In this document: positions 50,985-59,601 of the stretch, one piece after another
Numbering within the stretch: position 1 is the first letter of the stretch
Layout: each line of letters starts with the position of its first letter
NCBI GenBank assembly: GCA_902489745.1
Contig: CABUBB010000004.1
Coordinates: forward strand, 1 to 64,000
Length of the DNA: 64,000 bases
Source of the DNA: Metaruminococcus_A sp003150405
GTDB taxonomy: Bacteria > Bacillota > Clostridia > Oscillospirales > Ruminococcaceae
Direction: 5' to 3'
Position numbers and translations under genes: made by a program
The notes under the pieces: model-generated
Databases searched by the model: none
The model's input: the letters and a program-made list of their open reading frames with translations, nothing else
Told to the model about the DNA's origin: nothing

Positions 50985-51452
50985 TCAGGTTTTCAGGCGT
51001 TTGCCGGACATGCAGTGCACCTCCAGGCGAAAAACGGCTGTGCGTTCGACGAGTGCCTCCGGGTAATCCTGATCCGGGAAACCAATATAGTGTTCGGCAA
51101 GAACCGCAAGTGCCATGCGTTTTTCCTCCGGATCACGGACAACAGAAATACGCCCCTCCCCCATGACCGCTTCATACTCCATGGTGTAATTGTGAGGTTC
51201 CCGTTCGACAAAACGGTGAGCAGTATCCGCCTCAAAGCAAACAAATGGGGCTTGCGCGATCAGCTCGTATTTCCGGCCAGCCAGTGCGCCATGGAAATAA
51301 AGAGTCAATGCACCGTCAGAATTGACAGCCCCAAAGTTCATAGGTACAATATAAGGATGTTCGCCGCCAAAGCCGACGCGGCAAACGTCGCAGGACAACA
51401 GGATTTTGAGTTGTTCGGAAAATTCGGGGACCTCACGTTCTTTTCTTCGCAC
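50985..51452 (-). CDS. NimA-like pyridoxamine 5'-phosphate oxidase-fold flavoprotein
   Basis: A 155-aa split-barrel protein. MRRKEREVPEF at the start, LLSCDVCRVGFGGEHPYIVPMNFG and PFVCFEADTAHRF are typical of the NimA/PNPOx-like FMN-binding group; some members reduce nitroimidazoles, but the role here is unknown. I choose GTG 51452 because it yields the standard family N-terminus and has GAAGGTG upstream; longer frames to 51515 add 21 residues not seen in the family. Confidence 0.85.
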   Translation of the reverse strand: MRRKEREVPEFSEQLKILLSCDVCRVGFGGEHPYIVPMNFGAVNSDGALTLYFHGALAGRKYELIAQAPFVCFEADTAHRFVEREPHNYTMEYEAVMGEGRISVVRDPEEKRMALAVLAEHYIGFPDQDYPEALVERTAVFRLEVHCMSGKRLKT

Positions 51453-51499
51453 CACAACCACACCTTCATGCAAATTTTCTAAGCACATCCTAACATGGA

Positions 51500-51640
51500 T
51501 AGAAGCGAAGCGCAAGCCAAAACTTCGGCCGAATAGGACTAAACTAAGGTTTACAGGCAGTACAGGCCGAATGCGGAATCCAAAAGTCCAGCCTAAAACA
51601 ACAAGGGTGGTACCGAGACTTCGGCACCACCCCTATTTAT
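51500..51640 (+). promoter_or_regulatory. T-box-like element without a target gene
   Basis: The segment ending AACAAGGGTGGTACCGAG (51599-51616) matches the T-box antiterminator consensus. It continues into a terminator-like hairpin (GGGTGGTACCGA with TCGGCACCACCC, 51605-51632). I cannot see a complete stem I with a specifier codon, and no amino-acid or tRNA-synthetase gene follows on the plus strand for 680 bp. It may be a remnant. On the minus strand the same hairpin precedes the flavoprotein gene. Confidence 0.4.
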
Positions 51641-52214
51641 TCAGTTATTCTGAAAGAAAGTTCCTTAAAAAGCTAACGTGTCCGGCGGACTCACTCCTCA
51701 CCATCTTATTCAATCTTTAATACAATTAATCTGCAAAGACGGAACATTTTTATCATCTTCCTTCGATGCTTTTTCTATATTAAAGAACCATTAGCTGTGT
51801 ACATTTAGTACATCGGACTCACCTTTTCAATTTTTTCTTGGTCCGTTTGGAAAAGCAAGCTGTGATATTACTCATTTTCATCGCTCAGCCTGCGGAACAA
51901 GGTTTATCTTTTTAATTGAACAATTTCTTCAATCACTCGTGGCTCAAGTTGTGTCAAACCTTCGGTTCCACAAACGTCTCAGCCCTCTTTGGCAATCAAT
52001 TAAAAGAAGCCTCCGCTTAACTTGTTCCAAACGGACACACGCTGTTCTTCTGTTATACTGCCCATTGGAAACACCTCTTTCAATTCTAATTTCTTCTTGT
52101 TTTCTCTTCTCTTTCTTTCTGTCTATAATATACTCCACTTTTTAGTTTTTGTCAATAGTTTTTTTGGAGTTTTTTTAACTTTTTTATTAGAAATTTCTAA
52201 TAGACGAAAAATAA
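51641..52214. other. AT-rich stretch with a minus-strand promoter and broken reading frame
   Basis: No intact gene. A minus-strand promoter lies at 52127-52155, then AGAGGTG and a 21-codon frame (52000-52065, MGSITEEQRV...) that stops early. The DNA after it has stops in all frames. It could be a leader peptide or the start of a decayed gene. Confidence 0.4.
52127..52155 (-). promoter_or_regulatory. Minus-strand promoter in the gene-poor stretch
   Basis: On the minus strand TTGACA, a 17-bp spacer and TATATT, a strong match with no intact gene behind it. Confidence 0.65.
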
Positions 52215-52243
52215 TTGACTTGCGGTGGTATTTCCGTTACAAT
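52215..52243 (+). promoter_or_regulatory. Promoter of the DUF1292 gene
   Basis: TTGACT, a 17-bp spacer and TACAAT, about 75 bp before the start at 52319. Confidence 0.78.
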
Positions 52244-52318
52244 TAAACTCAGACGTATGTAATGTCGGCCGCGGCAGATACTAATGCGGTGAAAACCACT
52301 ATGGATAAGGAGAACGAT

Positions 52319-52642
52319 ATGAGCGATATGGATATGACCCCGGATATTTACACCCTTGTGGACGAAGAAGGCAATGAGCAGGCTTTTGAACTGCTTGATG
52401 TGCTGGATTTAGACGACAACCGCTATTTTGCGTTGATTCCGTATTATGAAAAACCGGAAGAATCCATTGAAGATGATGGAGACCTGGTCATTCTGAAGTC
52501 CGAAATGGTGGATGACGAGGAAATGATGGCCTCTATTGACGATGACGAGGAATACGAGCGTGTCGGCGCAATTTTCTTAGAGCGCTTGGACAATATGTTT
52601 GATGATGAATTCGACGGCGACGTGGAAGAAATCGACGAATAA
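52319..52642 (+). CDS. DUF1292 acidic protein (YrzB-like)
   Basis: A 107-aa very acidic protein of the DUF1292 family (YTLVDEEGNEQAFELLDVLDLDDNRYFALIPY, then EDDGDLVILKSEMVDDEE). Its function is unknown; in Bacillus and relatives it lies near alaS-yrrK, which is not the case here. The start ATG follows AAGGAG; upstream in-frame ATGs at 52262 and 52301 lack ribosome-binding sites. Confidence 0.88.
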   Translation: MSDMDMTPDIYTLVDEEGNEQAFELLDVLDLDDNRYFALIPYYEKPEESIEDDGDLVILKSEMVDDEEMMASIDDDEEYERVGAIFLERLDNMFDDEFDGDVEEIDE

Positions 52643-52658
52643 AAGCAGGAAATCCCTC

Positions 52659-52686
52659 TTGATTTTTAAGGGCAATGTGCTATAAT
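52659..52686 (+). promoter_or_regulatory. Promoter of the structured RNA
   Basis: TTGATT, a 16-bp spacer and a perfect TATAAT, placing the transcript start near 52693. Confidence 0.72.
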
Positions 52687-52692
52687 AAGCAC

Positions 52693-52931
52693 ATAAAATT
52701 GTTTTTATTTTCTGCCTTGTTTAGTTAGTGTAGCTAATTAATCCGACACTTAATTTTAGGAATCTTGACCTCTGGGGGTGGACTGCAGACCTCCCGCTTT
52801 TGCGGACGAAGGGAGCGCGAAACTCTCAGGAAGATATCCACCCTGTCTAGAAGGACCGGGTTTTTAATTGCTACACGACTGCAAGGCGGTATTCTGTTTA
52901 TTCAAAGGCGGGTTATTGGTCCGCCTTTTTT
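52693..52931 (+). ncRNA. Candidate 6S-like structured RNA
   Basis: A self-contained unit: promoter, no reading frame, a roughly 180-nt folded core and a terminator. The ends pair over a long stem (CTGCCTTG 52712 with CAAGGCGG 52882; GTGTAGC 52728 with GCTACAC 52870; AATTAA 52736 with TTAATT 52864). A large asymmetric internal bubble (52746-52773 and 52844-52856) separates it from an apical arm (GGGTGGA/TCCACCC, CTCCC/GGGAG). Closed stem, central bubble and length fit 6S RNA, which binds the housekeeping RNA polymerase. Part of the apical arm (CGAAGG, AAACTCTCAGG, AAGGAC) resembles a glycine riboswitch, the main alternative. Confidence 0.5.
52905..52931 (+). terminator. Terminator of the structured RNA
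   Basis: AAAGGCGG pairs with CCGCCTTT and is followed by a run of T. The 300 bp from here to 53235 contain no recognised feature other than the AAGGAG site of the next gene. Confidence 0.8.
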
Positions 52932-53235
52932 ATTTGCCTTTTACTTTACGTGAATTTCATTGGTGTGCAACGCCGTGCTCCTTACCCCTCAATCCTAACC
53001 CGATAAAGTTGGAAACAGAAAGCCTGAACCATGAAAGGGTGCAATACGATACGCGCACGACGTTTTATGCAACAGAGTACTGCAGGGCATTTTTAAGCTC
53101 TATACAGCGGCACCCGGCAAAGGCTGTATATTTTTATGCAGGCAATTTTGTTCCGCGTTCGAAAGCTGTTTTAACTCCAAGCACATAAATTCTTTCAAAA
53201 CATCGAATAATAAATGGGTGTAAGGAGTGATTCAT

Positions 53236-53595
53236 GTGCAATTCAAACAGCGCGTCAAATTTGGCGTGCTCGGCTTTATATCCGGCATCCTCAACGGGCT
53301 GTTCGGCGCGGGCGGCGGGGTTGTTGCAGTGCCGTTGCTCGAAAAATTTGGAGTTGAGGCCAAAAAAGCCCACGCAACCTCCATCGCCATTATTCTGCCG
53401 ACCAGCATTATTAGTGCGGTGCTTTACTATCTGAACGGAAACATTGATCTGCTTGGGGCGGCCGCCTATCTGCCGACTGGGCTTATTGGCGCGAGCGTTG
53501 GGGCAATGCTGCTCAAAAAAATCCCGGTGAAATGGCTTAAATGCGTCTTTGCGGGAGTCATCATCGTTGGAGCGATGAGGATGCTGCTGCAATGA
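53236..53595 (+). CDS. TSUP (TauE/SafE) half-transporter, first subunit
   Basis: A 119-aa membrane protein equal to one half of a TauE/SafE family exporter, with FISGILNGLFGAGGGVVAVPLL and KKAHATSIAIILPTSIISAVLYY. Full-length members have two such halves in one chain of about 250 aa. I use GTG 53236, 8 nt after AAGGAG; GTG 53227 is too close. Its stop overlaps the next start (ATGA), so the two halves are probably made together. Substrate (sulfite, sulfonate or similar) is unknown. Confidence 0.85.
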   Translation: MQFKQRVKFGVLGFISGILNGLFGAGGGVVAVPLLEKFGVEAKKAHATSIAIILPTSIISAVLYYLNGNIDLLGAAAYLPTGLIGASVGAMLLKKIPVKWLKCVFAGVIIVGAMRMLLQ

Positions 53596-54011
53596 TGGAC
53601 TGGATTATCATTGGAATTGTAGCCTTTCTCACCGGGATCACCGCCTCGATGGGGCTGGGCGGCGGGTTTATCCTCGTCATTTATCTGACGATTTTCGCTC
53701 AAATGCCGCAGCTTGCAGCACAGGGCGTCAATTTGATCTTTTTCCTGCCGATAGCGGCGTTTTCACTCATCTTTCACATCAAAAACAAGATGATTGAAAA
53801 ATCGGTAATTCTACCAAGCACAATTTTCGCGGTAATTGGCGTTTTCATAGGCGTCTGGGGCGCCAACCTGCTCGGCTCGGAGTGGCTGACCAAAGTATTT
53901 GCGGTCTTTGTTCTGCTAGTGGGGGTCCGTGAGCTGGTAACGGCCTTTAAAAAGCCTGAGGCGCCGGAAACCGGTGATCGTCCAGGACAACAGAGGATAG
54001 AGATAAAATAA
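53592..54011 (+). CDS. TSUP (TauE/SafE) half-transporter, second subunit
   Basis: A 139-aa membrane protein, the matching second half: IIGIVAFLTGITASMGLGGGFILVIYL and QGVNLIFFLPIAAFSLIFHIKN carry the repeat motif again. A hydrophilic tail follows. It overlaps the first half by 4 nt and has no separate ribosome-binding site, which supports coupled translation and a heterodimer. Paired small TSUP genes are known in clostridia. Confidence 0.85.
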   Translation: MMDWIIIGIVAFLTGITASMGLGGGFILVIYLTIFAQMPQLAAQGVNLIFFLPIAAFSLIFHIKNKMIEKSVILPSTIFAVIGVFIGVWGANLLGSEWLTKVFAVFVLLVGVRELVTAFKKPEAPETGDRPGQQRIEIK

Positions 54012-54268
54012 CGATCCCTCTGAATGGTGGCTAGCAGAATCAAATGCTTAATGACTCCTCCAAACTGTGGAGCAAAGGCAAAAATGTATCAAGTGAAGAA
54101 CGTTGTCCATCTAAATAGAAAACCGGAGACATTGATTCTACACCTGACCGGTAAAACCGCATTTTATGTGTGGACAATATTGCGGCGCTTATCGTCCGCA
54201 TGAAGGTCAATCGCATGGTTCATTGGATAGGAACAGGCTGTCGGATAGCCGCTCCCCCATCTGCGGTC
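54012..54268. other. Intergenic stretch, nothing recognised
   Basis: About 260 bp between the TSUP pair and the leuA terminator; no supported gene or site. Confidence 0.5.
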
Positions 54269-54303
54269 AAAAAAGGAGCACGGGAATTCTCCCGTGCTCC
54301 TTT
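54269..54303. terminator. Terminator downstream of leuA
   Basis: AAAGGAGCACGGG and CCCGTGCTCCTTT form a 13-bp stem with flanking A/T runs. It serves leuA on the minus strand and the TSUP pair on the plus strand. Confidence 0.85.
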
Positions 54304-54317
54304 GGGGGGATAAGCCT

Positions 54318-55982
54318 TTATTCACCTTTCATCATGCGGTTGACGGCGCTGATAAGTGCGTCGATGGAGGAGGCGATAATATCAGTGTGAACGCCAGCGC
54401 CCCAGGAAACCCTGCCGTCCGCATCGGCAACACCGACATAGGAGACCGCCTTGGAGTCAGAACCCTGTTCCAGAGCGTGCTCTTCATAGGTTACAATGGT
54501 GTAGTTGAGTTTGAAGTATTCCTTAATGGCATTGCTCACGGCATCCAGACGGCCGTTGCCTTTACCGGTGAGTTCAATGGTTCTGCCCTTATAATACAGA
54601 GTGACCATAGCTTCAATTTTCTGGCCCTGACGGAAGTGGCATTCCTTGAGGGTAACCGGTTCCACAATGTTGACAAACTGGCGAACGAAAATTTCGTAAA
54701 CCTCTTTGGGCTTGAGCTCCTTGTGCATATGGTCGGACACGCCCTTGACGGTATAACCAAATGCTTCGCGCATCTTTTTGGGGAGGTCGAACCCGTAATT
54801 CTGCTGAAGCAGGTAACCAATTCCGCCCTTGCCGGACTGGCTGTTGATGCGGATAACGTCGCTTTCGTACTCCCTTCCGATGTCCTTCGGGTCGATAGGC
54901 AGATATGGGACAGTCCAGTGATCGCGGTCCTTTTCCTCACGCCACTTCATACCCTTTGCAATCGCATCCTGATGCGAGCCGGAGAAGGCGGCAAAAACCA
55001 GCTTGCCGCTGTATGGCTGGCGGTCGTAGACCTTCATATCGGTCACGCGCTCATACAATTTTACAATTTCCGGCATATTGGTAAAATCAAGTTCCGGATC
55101 GACCCCATGGGAGTACATATTCAACGCCAAGGTGACAATATCAACATTGCCGGTACGTTCGCCGTTGCCGAACAAGGTGCCCTCAATGCGGTCGGCGCCT
55201 GCCAGCAGGCCGAGCTCAGAGTCAGCGACTGCACAGCCGCGGTCATTGTGCGGATGAAGCGAAACAATGACGTTGCTGCGGTTTTTCAGGTGATCGCACA
55301 TATATTCCACCTGACTTGCGTAGACATGCGGCATGGACATTTCCACCGTAACCGGCAGATTGATGATGACCTTATGATCCGGCGCAGGCTTCCAAATATC
55401 CAATACGGCGTTGCAGATTTCAAGAGCAAACTCCATTTCCGTCCCGGTAAAGCTCTCCGGCGAATACTCAAATTTAAAGTTTCCTTCCACTTTTTCGGCG
55501 TATTCAGCAATCATTTTGGCACCAGATACAGCAATGCCGATGATCTCCTCCTTGGATTTGCGGAACACCTGCTCACGCTGCGCAACCGAAGTGGAATTGT
55601 AAAGGTGAACAACGGCATTTTTTGCGCCTCTGAGCGCCTCAAAGGTTTTTTGAATGATGTGCTCACGCGACTGGGTAAGTACCTGGATGGTAACGTCATC
55701 CGGGATTAAATCCTGCTCAATAAGGGTGCGCAGAAATTCATATTCGGTTTCAGAGGCGGCCGGGAACCCAACCTCAATTTCCTTAAAGCCGATTTGGACG
55801 AGCTTTTGGAAAAACTCAATTTTTTCTTCCAAGCTCATTGGGACAATGAGGGACTGGTTTCCGTCCCGCAGGTCAACGCTGCACCAGATGGGGGCTTTCT
55901 CGACATACTCTTTTTGAACCCATTTCATTTTGTTGACCGGGGGCATGAAATAACCCCGTGTGTACTTACTGCAATTTTCCAT
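54318..55982 (-). CDS. leuA: 2-isopropylmalate synthase (long form)
   Basis: A 554-aa enzyme of the LeuA2 type, committing 2-oxoisovalerate to leucine. The TIM barrel begins WCSVDLRDGNQSLIVPM with the metal-binding Asp, and HPHNDRGCAVADSELGLLAGADRIEGTLFGNGERTGN supplies the other metal ligands. A C-terminal allosteric domain follows. I choose the ATG at 55982; ATG 55988 sits directly behind the ribosome-binding site. The gene lies behind a Leu T-box. No other leu gene is in the window. Confidence 0.94.
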   Translation of the reverse strand: MENCSKYTRGYFMPPVNKMKWVQKEYVEKAPIWCSVDLRDGNQSLIVPMSLEEKIEFFQKLVQIGFKEIEVGFPAASETEYEFLRTLIEQDLIPDDVTIQVLTQSREHIIQKTFEALRGAKNAVVHLYNSTSVAQREQVFRKSKEEIIGIAVSGAKMIAEYAEKVEGNFKFEYSPESFTGTEMEFALEICNAVLDIWKPAPDHKVIINLPVTVEMSMPHVYASQVEYMCDHLKNRSNVIVSLHPHNDRGCAVADSELGLLAGADRIEGTLFGNGERTGNVDIVTLALNMYSHGVDPELDFTNMPEIVKLYERVTDMKVYDRQPYSGKLVFAAFSGSHQDAIAKGMKWREEKDRDHWTVPYLPIDPKDIGREYESDVIRINSQSGKGGIGYLLQQNYGFDLPKKMREAFGYTVKGVSDHMHKELKPKEVYEIFVRQFVNIVEPVTLKECHFRQGQKIEAMVTLYYKGRTIELTGKGNGRLDAVSNAIKEYFKLNYTIVTYEEHALEQGSDSKAVSYVGVADADGRVSWGAGVHTDIIASSIDALISAVNRMMKGE

Positions 55983-56067
55983 AATCATCCACCTTTTCTT
56001 GTTTGCGGTTTGGTTTCTATCATGGCTTACATTGCGTATCGACCGATTAAGTGTACCGGGGGAAAAT

Positions 56068-56350
56068 AAAAATCCTCCGTCTCTAATAACCTAGAGACGG
56101 AGGATGTAAACCCCGTGGTACCACTCTAATTCATGCCAAAGCATGCACTCGTCACAGATACGGACTTGTAAAAGCCTTATATCCTCCTGCGATAACGGTC
56201 AGGCTCCGTCTCCACCTACTCTTTGCATTTCAGCGAGCTACTTCAAGGCGAGTTCACATACCCCTTGCCGTTGTTTTCCACCAGCCAACAACTCTCTAAA
56301 GGCGCGGGAAATGCTACTAATCCTCTTCAACGTATTTCATTGTTTGGAAT
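56068..56350 (-). promoter_or_regulatory. Leucine T-box riboswitch upstream of leuA
   Basis: On the minus strand the leader contains the T-box core AGAGTGGTACCACGG (56114-56128) and then a strong terminator hairpin (ATCCTCCGTCTCTA with TAGAGACGGAGGAT, 56072-56105). In stem I the sequence GAACTCGCC places a CTC codon (56250-56252) as specifier, which fits uncharged tRNA-Leu(GAG). Low charged tRNA-Leu would favour the antiterminator and leuA expression. Confidence 0.88.
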
Positions 56351-56358
56351 ATGGTAAA

Positions 56359-56387
56359 AGTATAGCACGGGCAAAAATGGTTGTCAA
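56359..56387 (-). promoter_or_regulatory. Promoter of the leuA T-box leader
   Basis: On the minus strand TTGACA, a 17-bp spacer and TATACT, immediately upstream of the T-box leader. Confidence 0.8.
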
Positions 56388-56432
56388 CCCCCCTCTTTTT
56401 TCCGGCGGGAAAAGGCCTATATCCGCCCTGAA

Positions 56433-59400
56433 TTATTCAACCGATTTCAGGGATTCCACCATATCAATTTTTTTGAGCCGGAAGTGAAGCAGGAAGTTTA
56501 CAAGCAGTGTAAACGCAAGGGTTAACAGTGCAGCCCAAACATAGCTCATGGGGAAAATCTCCCGGCTGAACATGACCAAATCCACCTCGGCCGTCAGGAC
56601 GACAAACCGATGCAGGAAAATGCCGACGACCAACCCCACAAGGACGCCAAGAATGGAAGATGCGGTATTTTCCCGGTAAATATAGGCTGAGACCTCTTTG
56701 TCATAAAAGCCGAGCACCTTGAGGGTCGCAAGTTCCCGAACCCGTTCATTGACGTTGATGTTGGTGAGGTTATACAGCACAATCAATGCCAGCGCACCTG
56801 CCGAAAGGATGAGAACAAGGATAACGGCGTTGAGGCTTTCGATCATATCCCGGAAGCTGCCGCCGCTGCTTGACGAAAAACTTACCTGGAGCACGTTGTC
56901 ATCTTGAAGAATGGCGGAGGAAAGCGCATCACAGGCGGCTTGTTCCTCGGTATTGAGGTTGAGGAAAACCACATTGGGAGCGGAAGTCTCGCCGTACAGG
57001 GATTCGTAAACCGCAGGCGTCATATAGACGTAATGGAACAGATAATTCTCCGCGATGCCGGTTATTGGTGCTTCAACCATTTCGCCATCGGTATCCTTAA
57101 GCGAAATATTATCCCCGACCGAAAGGCCCAGCATATTAGCAAGCTTTTCGGTGACGACTACGCCGTTGTCGGTTAGCGGCTGCGGCGTATTGGAACCGCG
57201 GGAGCGGAGAGCCATATAATGATCAAGCACATTGGTCGACTGTGGGATAACAAGGTAGCAGTCGACATTGCGGCTGCTGCCAACCCCAGTAACCGACAGT
57301 TGCTGAGCACCCATAGCTTCGGTCACAGCGGGCTGGCCCGAAATGGTATCCAGCAGGGATTGGCGTTCGTCGTCCGAAACATCTCCGTCATAGGCAACGG
57401 TAACATCATAGAGAAAAATTTCATCAAACTGTTTGGTGACGATGGAGGAAATGGAATCCTTCATACCAAAGCCGGTGAGCATAAGGGCAGTACAGCCGGC
57501 AATGCCGGTCACCGTTAGAATCACCCGCTTTTTATAGCGGAAGAAATTGCGGATGGACACCTTTTGGATAAATGAAAGTCGTTTCCACAGCCAGCCGACC
57601 CGCTCCAGCAGAATGCGCTTGCCGCTTTTGGGCGGTTTTGGCCGCATAAGCTGCGCCGGTGTTGCGTGGAGTTCGGCGTAGCAGGCAATCAGGGTTGCGG
57701 CTCCGGAGCAAACCACTGCGGCCACGGTGCACCAGACGGCGTAATCCCAGTGGAACGGCGCAATGAGCGGCGGCATATGGTAGAGAATTCCATACGCACT
57801 GTAAATGACATGCGGGAAGATCTGAAACCCAGCCAGCAGGCCGATCACACTGCCGGCAAAGCTGGCAATAACCGCATAAGCAAGGTATTTCATTGCCACC
57901 GAGGCTTTGCTGTACCCCAACGCCTTCAGGGTGCCTATGGTAGTGCGCTGTTCCTCCACCATACGGGTCATGGTGGTGAGGCAGACGAGAGCGGCGACAA
58001 AGATGAAAAAGACCGGGAAAATCTGCGCGACAGCGTCTACCTTATCAGCGTCGCTGCTGAAGCCGGAATAACCGACATTGTCGTCACGGTCAAAGACATA
58101 GACAGTGGGTTCGGAAATTTTTTCAAGGTCCTTTTCGCCTTTGGCAATCTGCTCGCGGGCGTCCGCCAGTTCGGCGTCGGATTCGCGTTTGCCCTCATCA
58201 AAATCGATCTTGGCCTGCTGCAAATCCTGTTTGGCCTGTTCTAACTGCGTTTTGGTTTCGGCAAAGGTTTGCTCGCCTTCGCTTTCCTTTTGATTCAGCA
58301 AAGCGGTCTGCTGGGCAAGCTGTTCACGGGCATTCGTCAAGGCCTGAGATGCTTGGTTCAGACCTTCAGCTGTCTGTGCCAAGGCGCTGTCCAGCATCTG
58401 AAGCATGGTGGGGTCACCGGTCAAAAGCGCCGCTAAAACAAGCTGCGGCAGGTTTTCATCAAGGGCAGCGGAAGCCTCTGCCACCGCTTGCTGTTCTTCG
58501 GTAAACGGTACACCAGGCTGGGCAGTTTCACGCAGATTCACCAGAGACTGGTACAACGTATTGGCCGATTCAAATTCCGCCGCCTGCTGGTTCAGCTGTT
58601 CCTCCGCCGCAGTGATTTGGGCGCGGGAATCCGCAATGGTATCTTGGAAAAGCTGATACTGTTCATTGTACTGGCGCAGGCCGTCGTTATACTTGTGCTC
58701 GCCGTCCTGAATTTTTTTCTGAGCGGCGGCAAGTTCGTCCTTCTGCTTCTGTTCGCCGTCCGCAAGTTTCTGCCGGGCATCCGCCAGTTCCTGCTCGGCT
58801 TCGGACACAATGGAATCGTAGCGGGTGCAGACGCTTTCAAAGGCGGCCGTTTTCAAGGAGTCGCTGAAATTGTCAACTGCATCCCGGTAGGCATCTGTAA
58901 AGGGAGAAATCTCCTGGGTTTCGTCCAGAGTAACATAAAGGTCGGTATAAACCTCCAGGTTATAATCCTCTTCCGGGAGCATAATAAAACTGTTGATCGA
59001 ACCATTGCCAATGGTGGAAGTGCCGCGCTCATACGAGATATAAAGCGGGGATTCTACAATGCCGACAATGGTGAAGGTATCTGTTTTCAAAGTGTCGCCG
59101 ACCGGGGTGTCGTCCCCGCTGTAAAGGGTGATTTGGCCACCCAGCTCAAAATACTTCGGCGAGGATGCGCCGCGTTCCACAACGCATTCGCCCGACTTCT
59201 CCGGGTAACGCCCTTCAACAAGATTGGGACGATTGAGGTTGTTTTCGTCGTCCGAAGAGACGCTACCATTCACCGAATAGGTTTTCATCACCAATTCGTT
59301 TTCCCCATCCAGAAGCAGGAAGTCGTGGCTGTACGCAGGCATTACAGCATGAACGCCTTCCAGCGCACGGATGTTTGCAACATCGTCCTCATCAAACCCA

Positions 59401-59600
59401 TAGGTCGAGACAAGACGGTAATCCATAAGATGAGAATTCCTGAAATACTCTTCCGCCGTGAGCTTCATATCCGGGCAGGTGGATTTCAAACCTGCAAAAA
59501 AACCAACCCCGAGCAGGATAATGGCAAAGATCGAGATAAAACGGCTTTTGGTACGCCAAATCTCGCGGGCTGTGTCCTTGACGAGCGCTCTCTGTTTCAT
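56433..59600 (-). CDS. FtsX-type ABC transporter permease with long extracytoplasmic coiled coil
   Basis: A 1055-aa permease. An N-terminal membrane helix is followed by a large extracytoplasmic region whose middle (about 260-520) is a Gln/Glu/Ala-rich coiled coil, then three membrane helices of the first FtsX domain, a linker, a second MacB-type periplasmic-like domain and a final set of three helices. It partners the ATPase encoded 1 bp upstream. This type is common in Firmicutes as MacB-like exporters or stress-sensing permeases; the substrate is unknown. I use the ATG at 59600 with GAGTGG before it. Confidence 0.88.
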   Translation of the reverse strand: MKQRALVKDTAREIWRTKSRFISIFAIILLGVGFFAGLKSTCPDMKLTAEEYFRNSHLMDYRLVSTYGFDEDDVANIRALEGVHAVMPAYSHDFLLLDGENELVMKTYSVNGSVSSDDENNLNRPNLVEGRYPEKSGECVVERGASSPKYFELGGQITLYSGDDTPVGDTLKTDTFTIVGIVESPLYISYERGTSTIGNGSINSFIMLPEEDYNLEVYTDLYVTLDETQEISPFTDAYRDAVDNFSDSLKTAAFESVCTRYDSIVSEAEQELADARQKLADGEQKQKDELAAAQKKIQDGEHKYNDGLRQYNEQYQLFQDTIADSRAQITAAEEQLNQQAAEFESANTLYQSLVNLRETAQPGVPFTEEQQAVAEASAALDENLPQLVLAALLTGDPTMLQMLDSALAQTAEGLNQASQALTNAREQLAQQTALLNQKESEGEQTFAETKTQLEQAKQDLQQAKIDFDEGKRESDAELADAREQIAKGEKDLEKISEPTVYVFDRDDNVGYSGFSSDADKVDAVAQIFPVFFIFVAALVCLTTMTRMVEEQRTTIGTLKALGYSKASVAMKYLAYAVIASFAGSVIGLLAGFQIFPHVIYSAYGILYHMPPLIAPFHWDYAVWCTVAAVVCSGAATLIACYAELHATPAQLMRPKPPKSGKRILLERVGWLWKRLSFIQKVSIRNFFRYKKRVILTVTGIAGCTALMLTGFGMKDSISSIVTKQFDEIFLYDVTVAYDGDVSDDERQSLLDTISGQPAVTEAMGAQQLSVTGVGSSRNVDCYLVIPQSTNVLDHYMALRSRGSNTPQPLTDNGVVVTEKLANMLGLSVGDNISLKDTDGEMVEAPITGIAENYLFHYVYMTPAVYESLYGETSAPNVVFLNLNTEEQAACDALSSAILQDDNVLQVSFSSSSGGSFRDMIESLNAVILVLILSAGALALIVLYNLTNINVNERVRELATLKVLGFYDKEVSAYIYRENTASSILGVLVGLVVGIFLHRFVVLTAEVDLVMFSREIFPMSYVWAALLTLAFTLLVNFLLHFRLKKIDMVESLKSVE

Positions 59601-59601
59601 A

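Noticed and set aside
52774..52860. Glycine riboswitch.
   Set aside because: CGAAGG and AAACTCTCAGG fit, but the 5' GGAGAG partner is missing and the 5' and 3' ends close into one long stem; no glycine gene follows.
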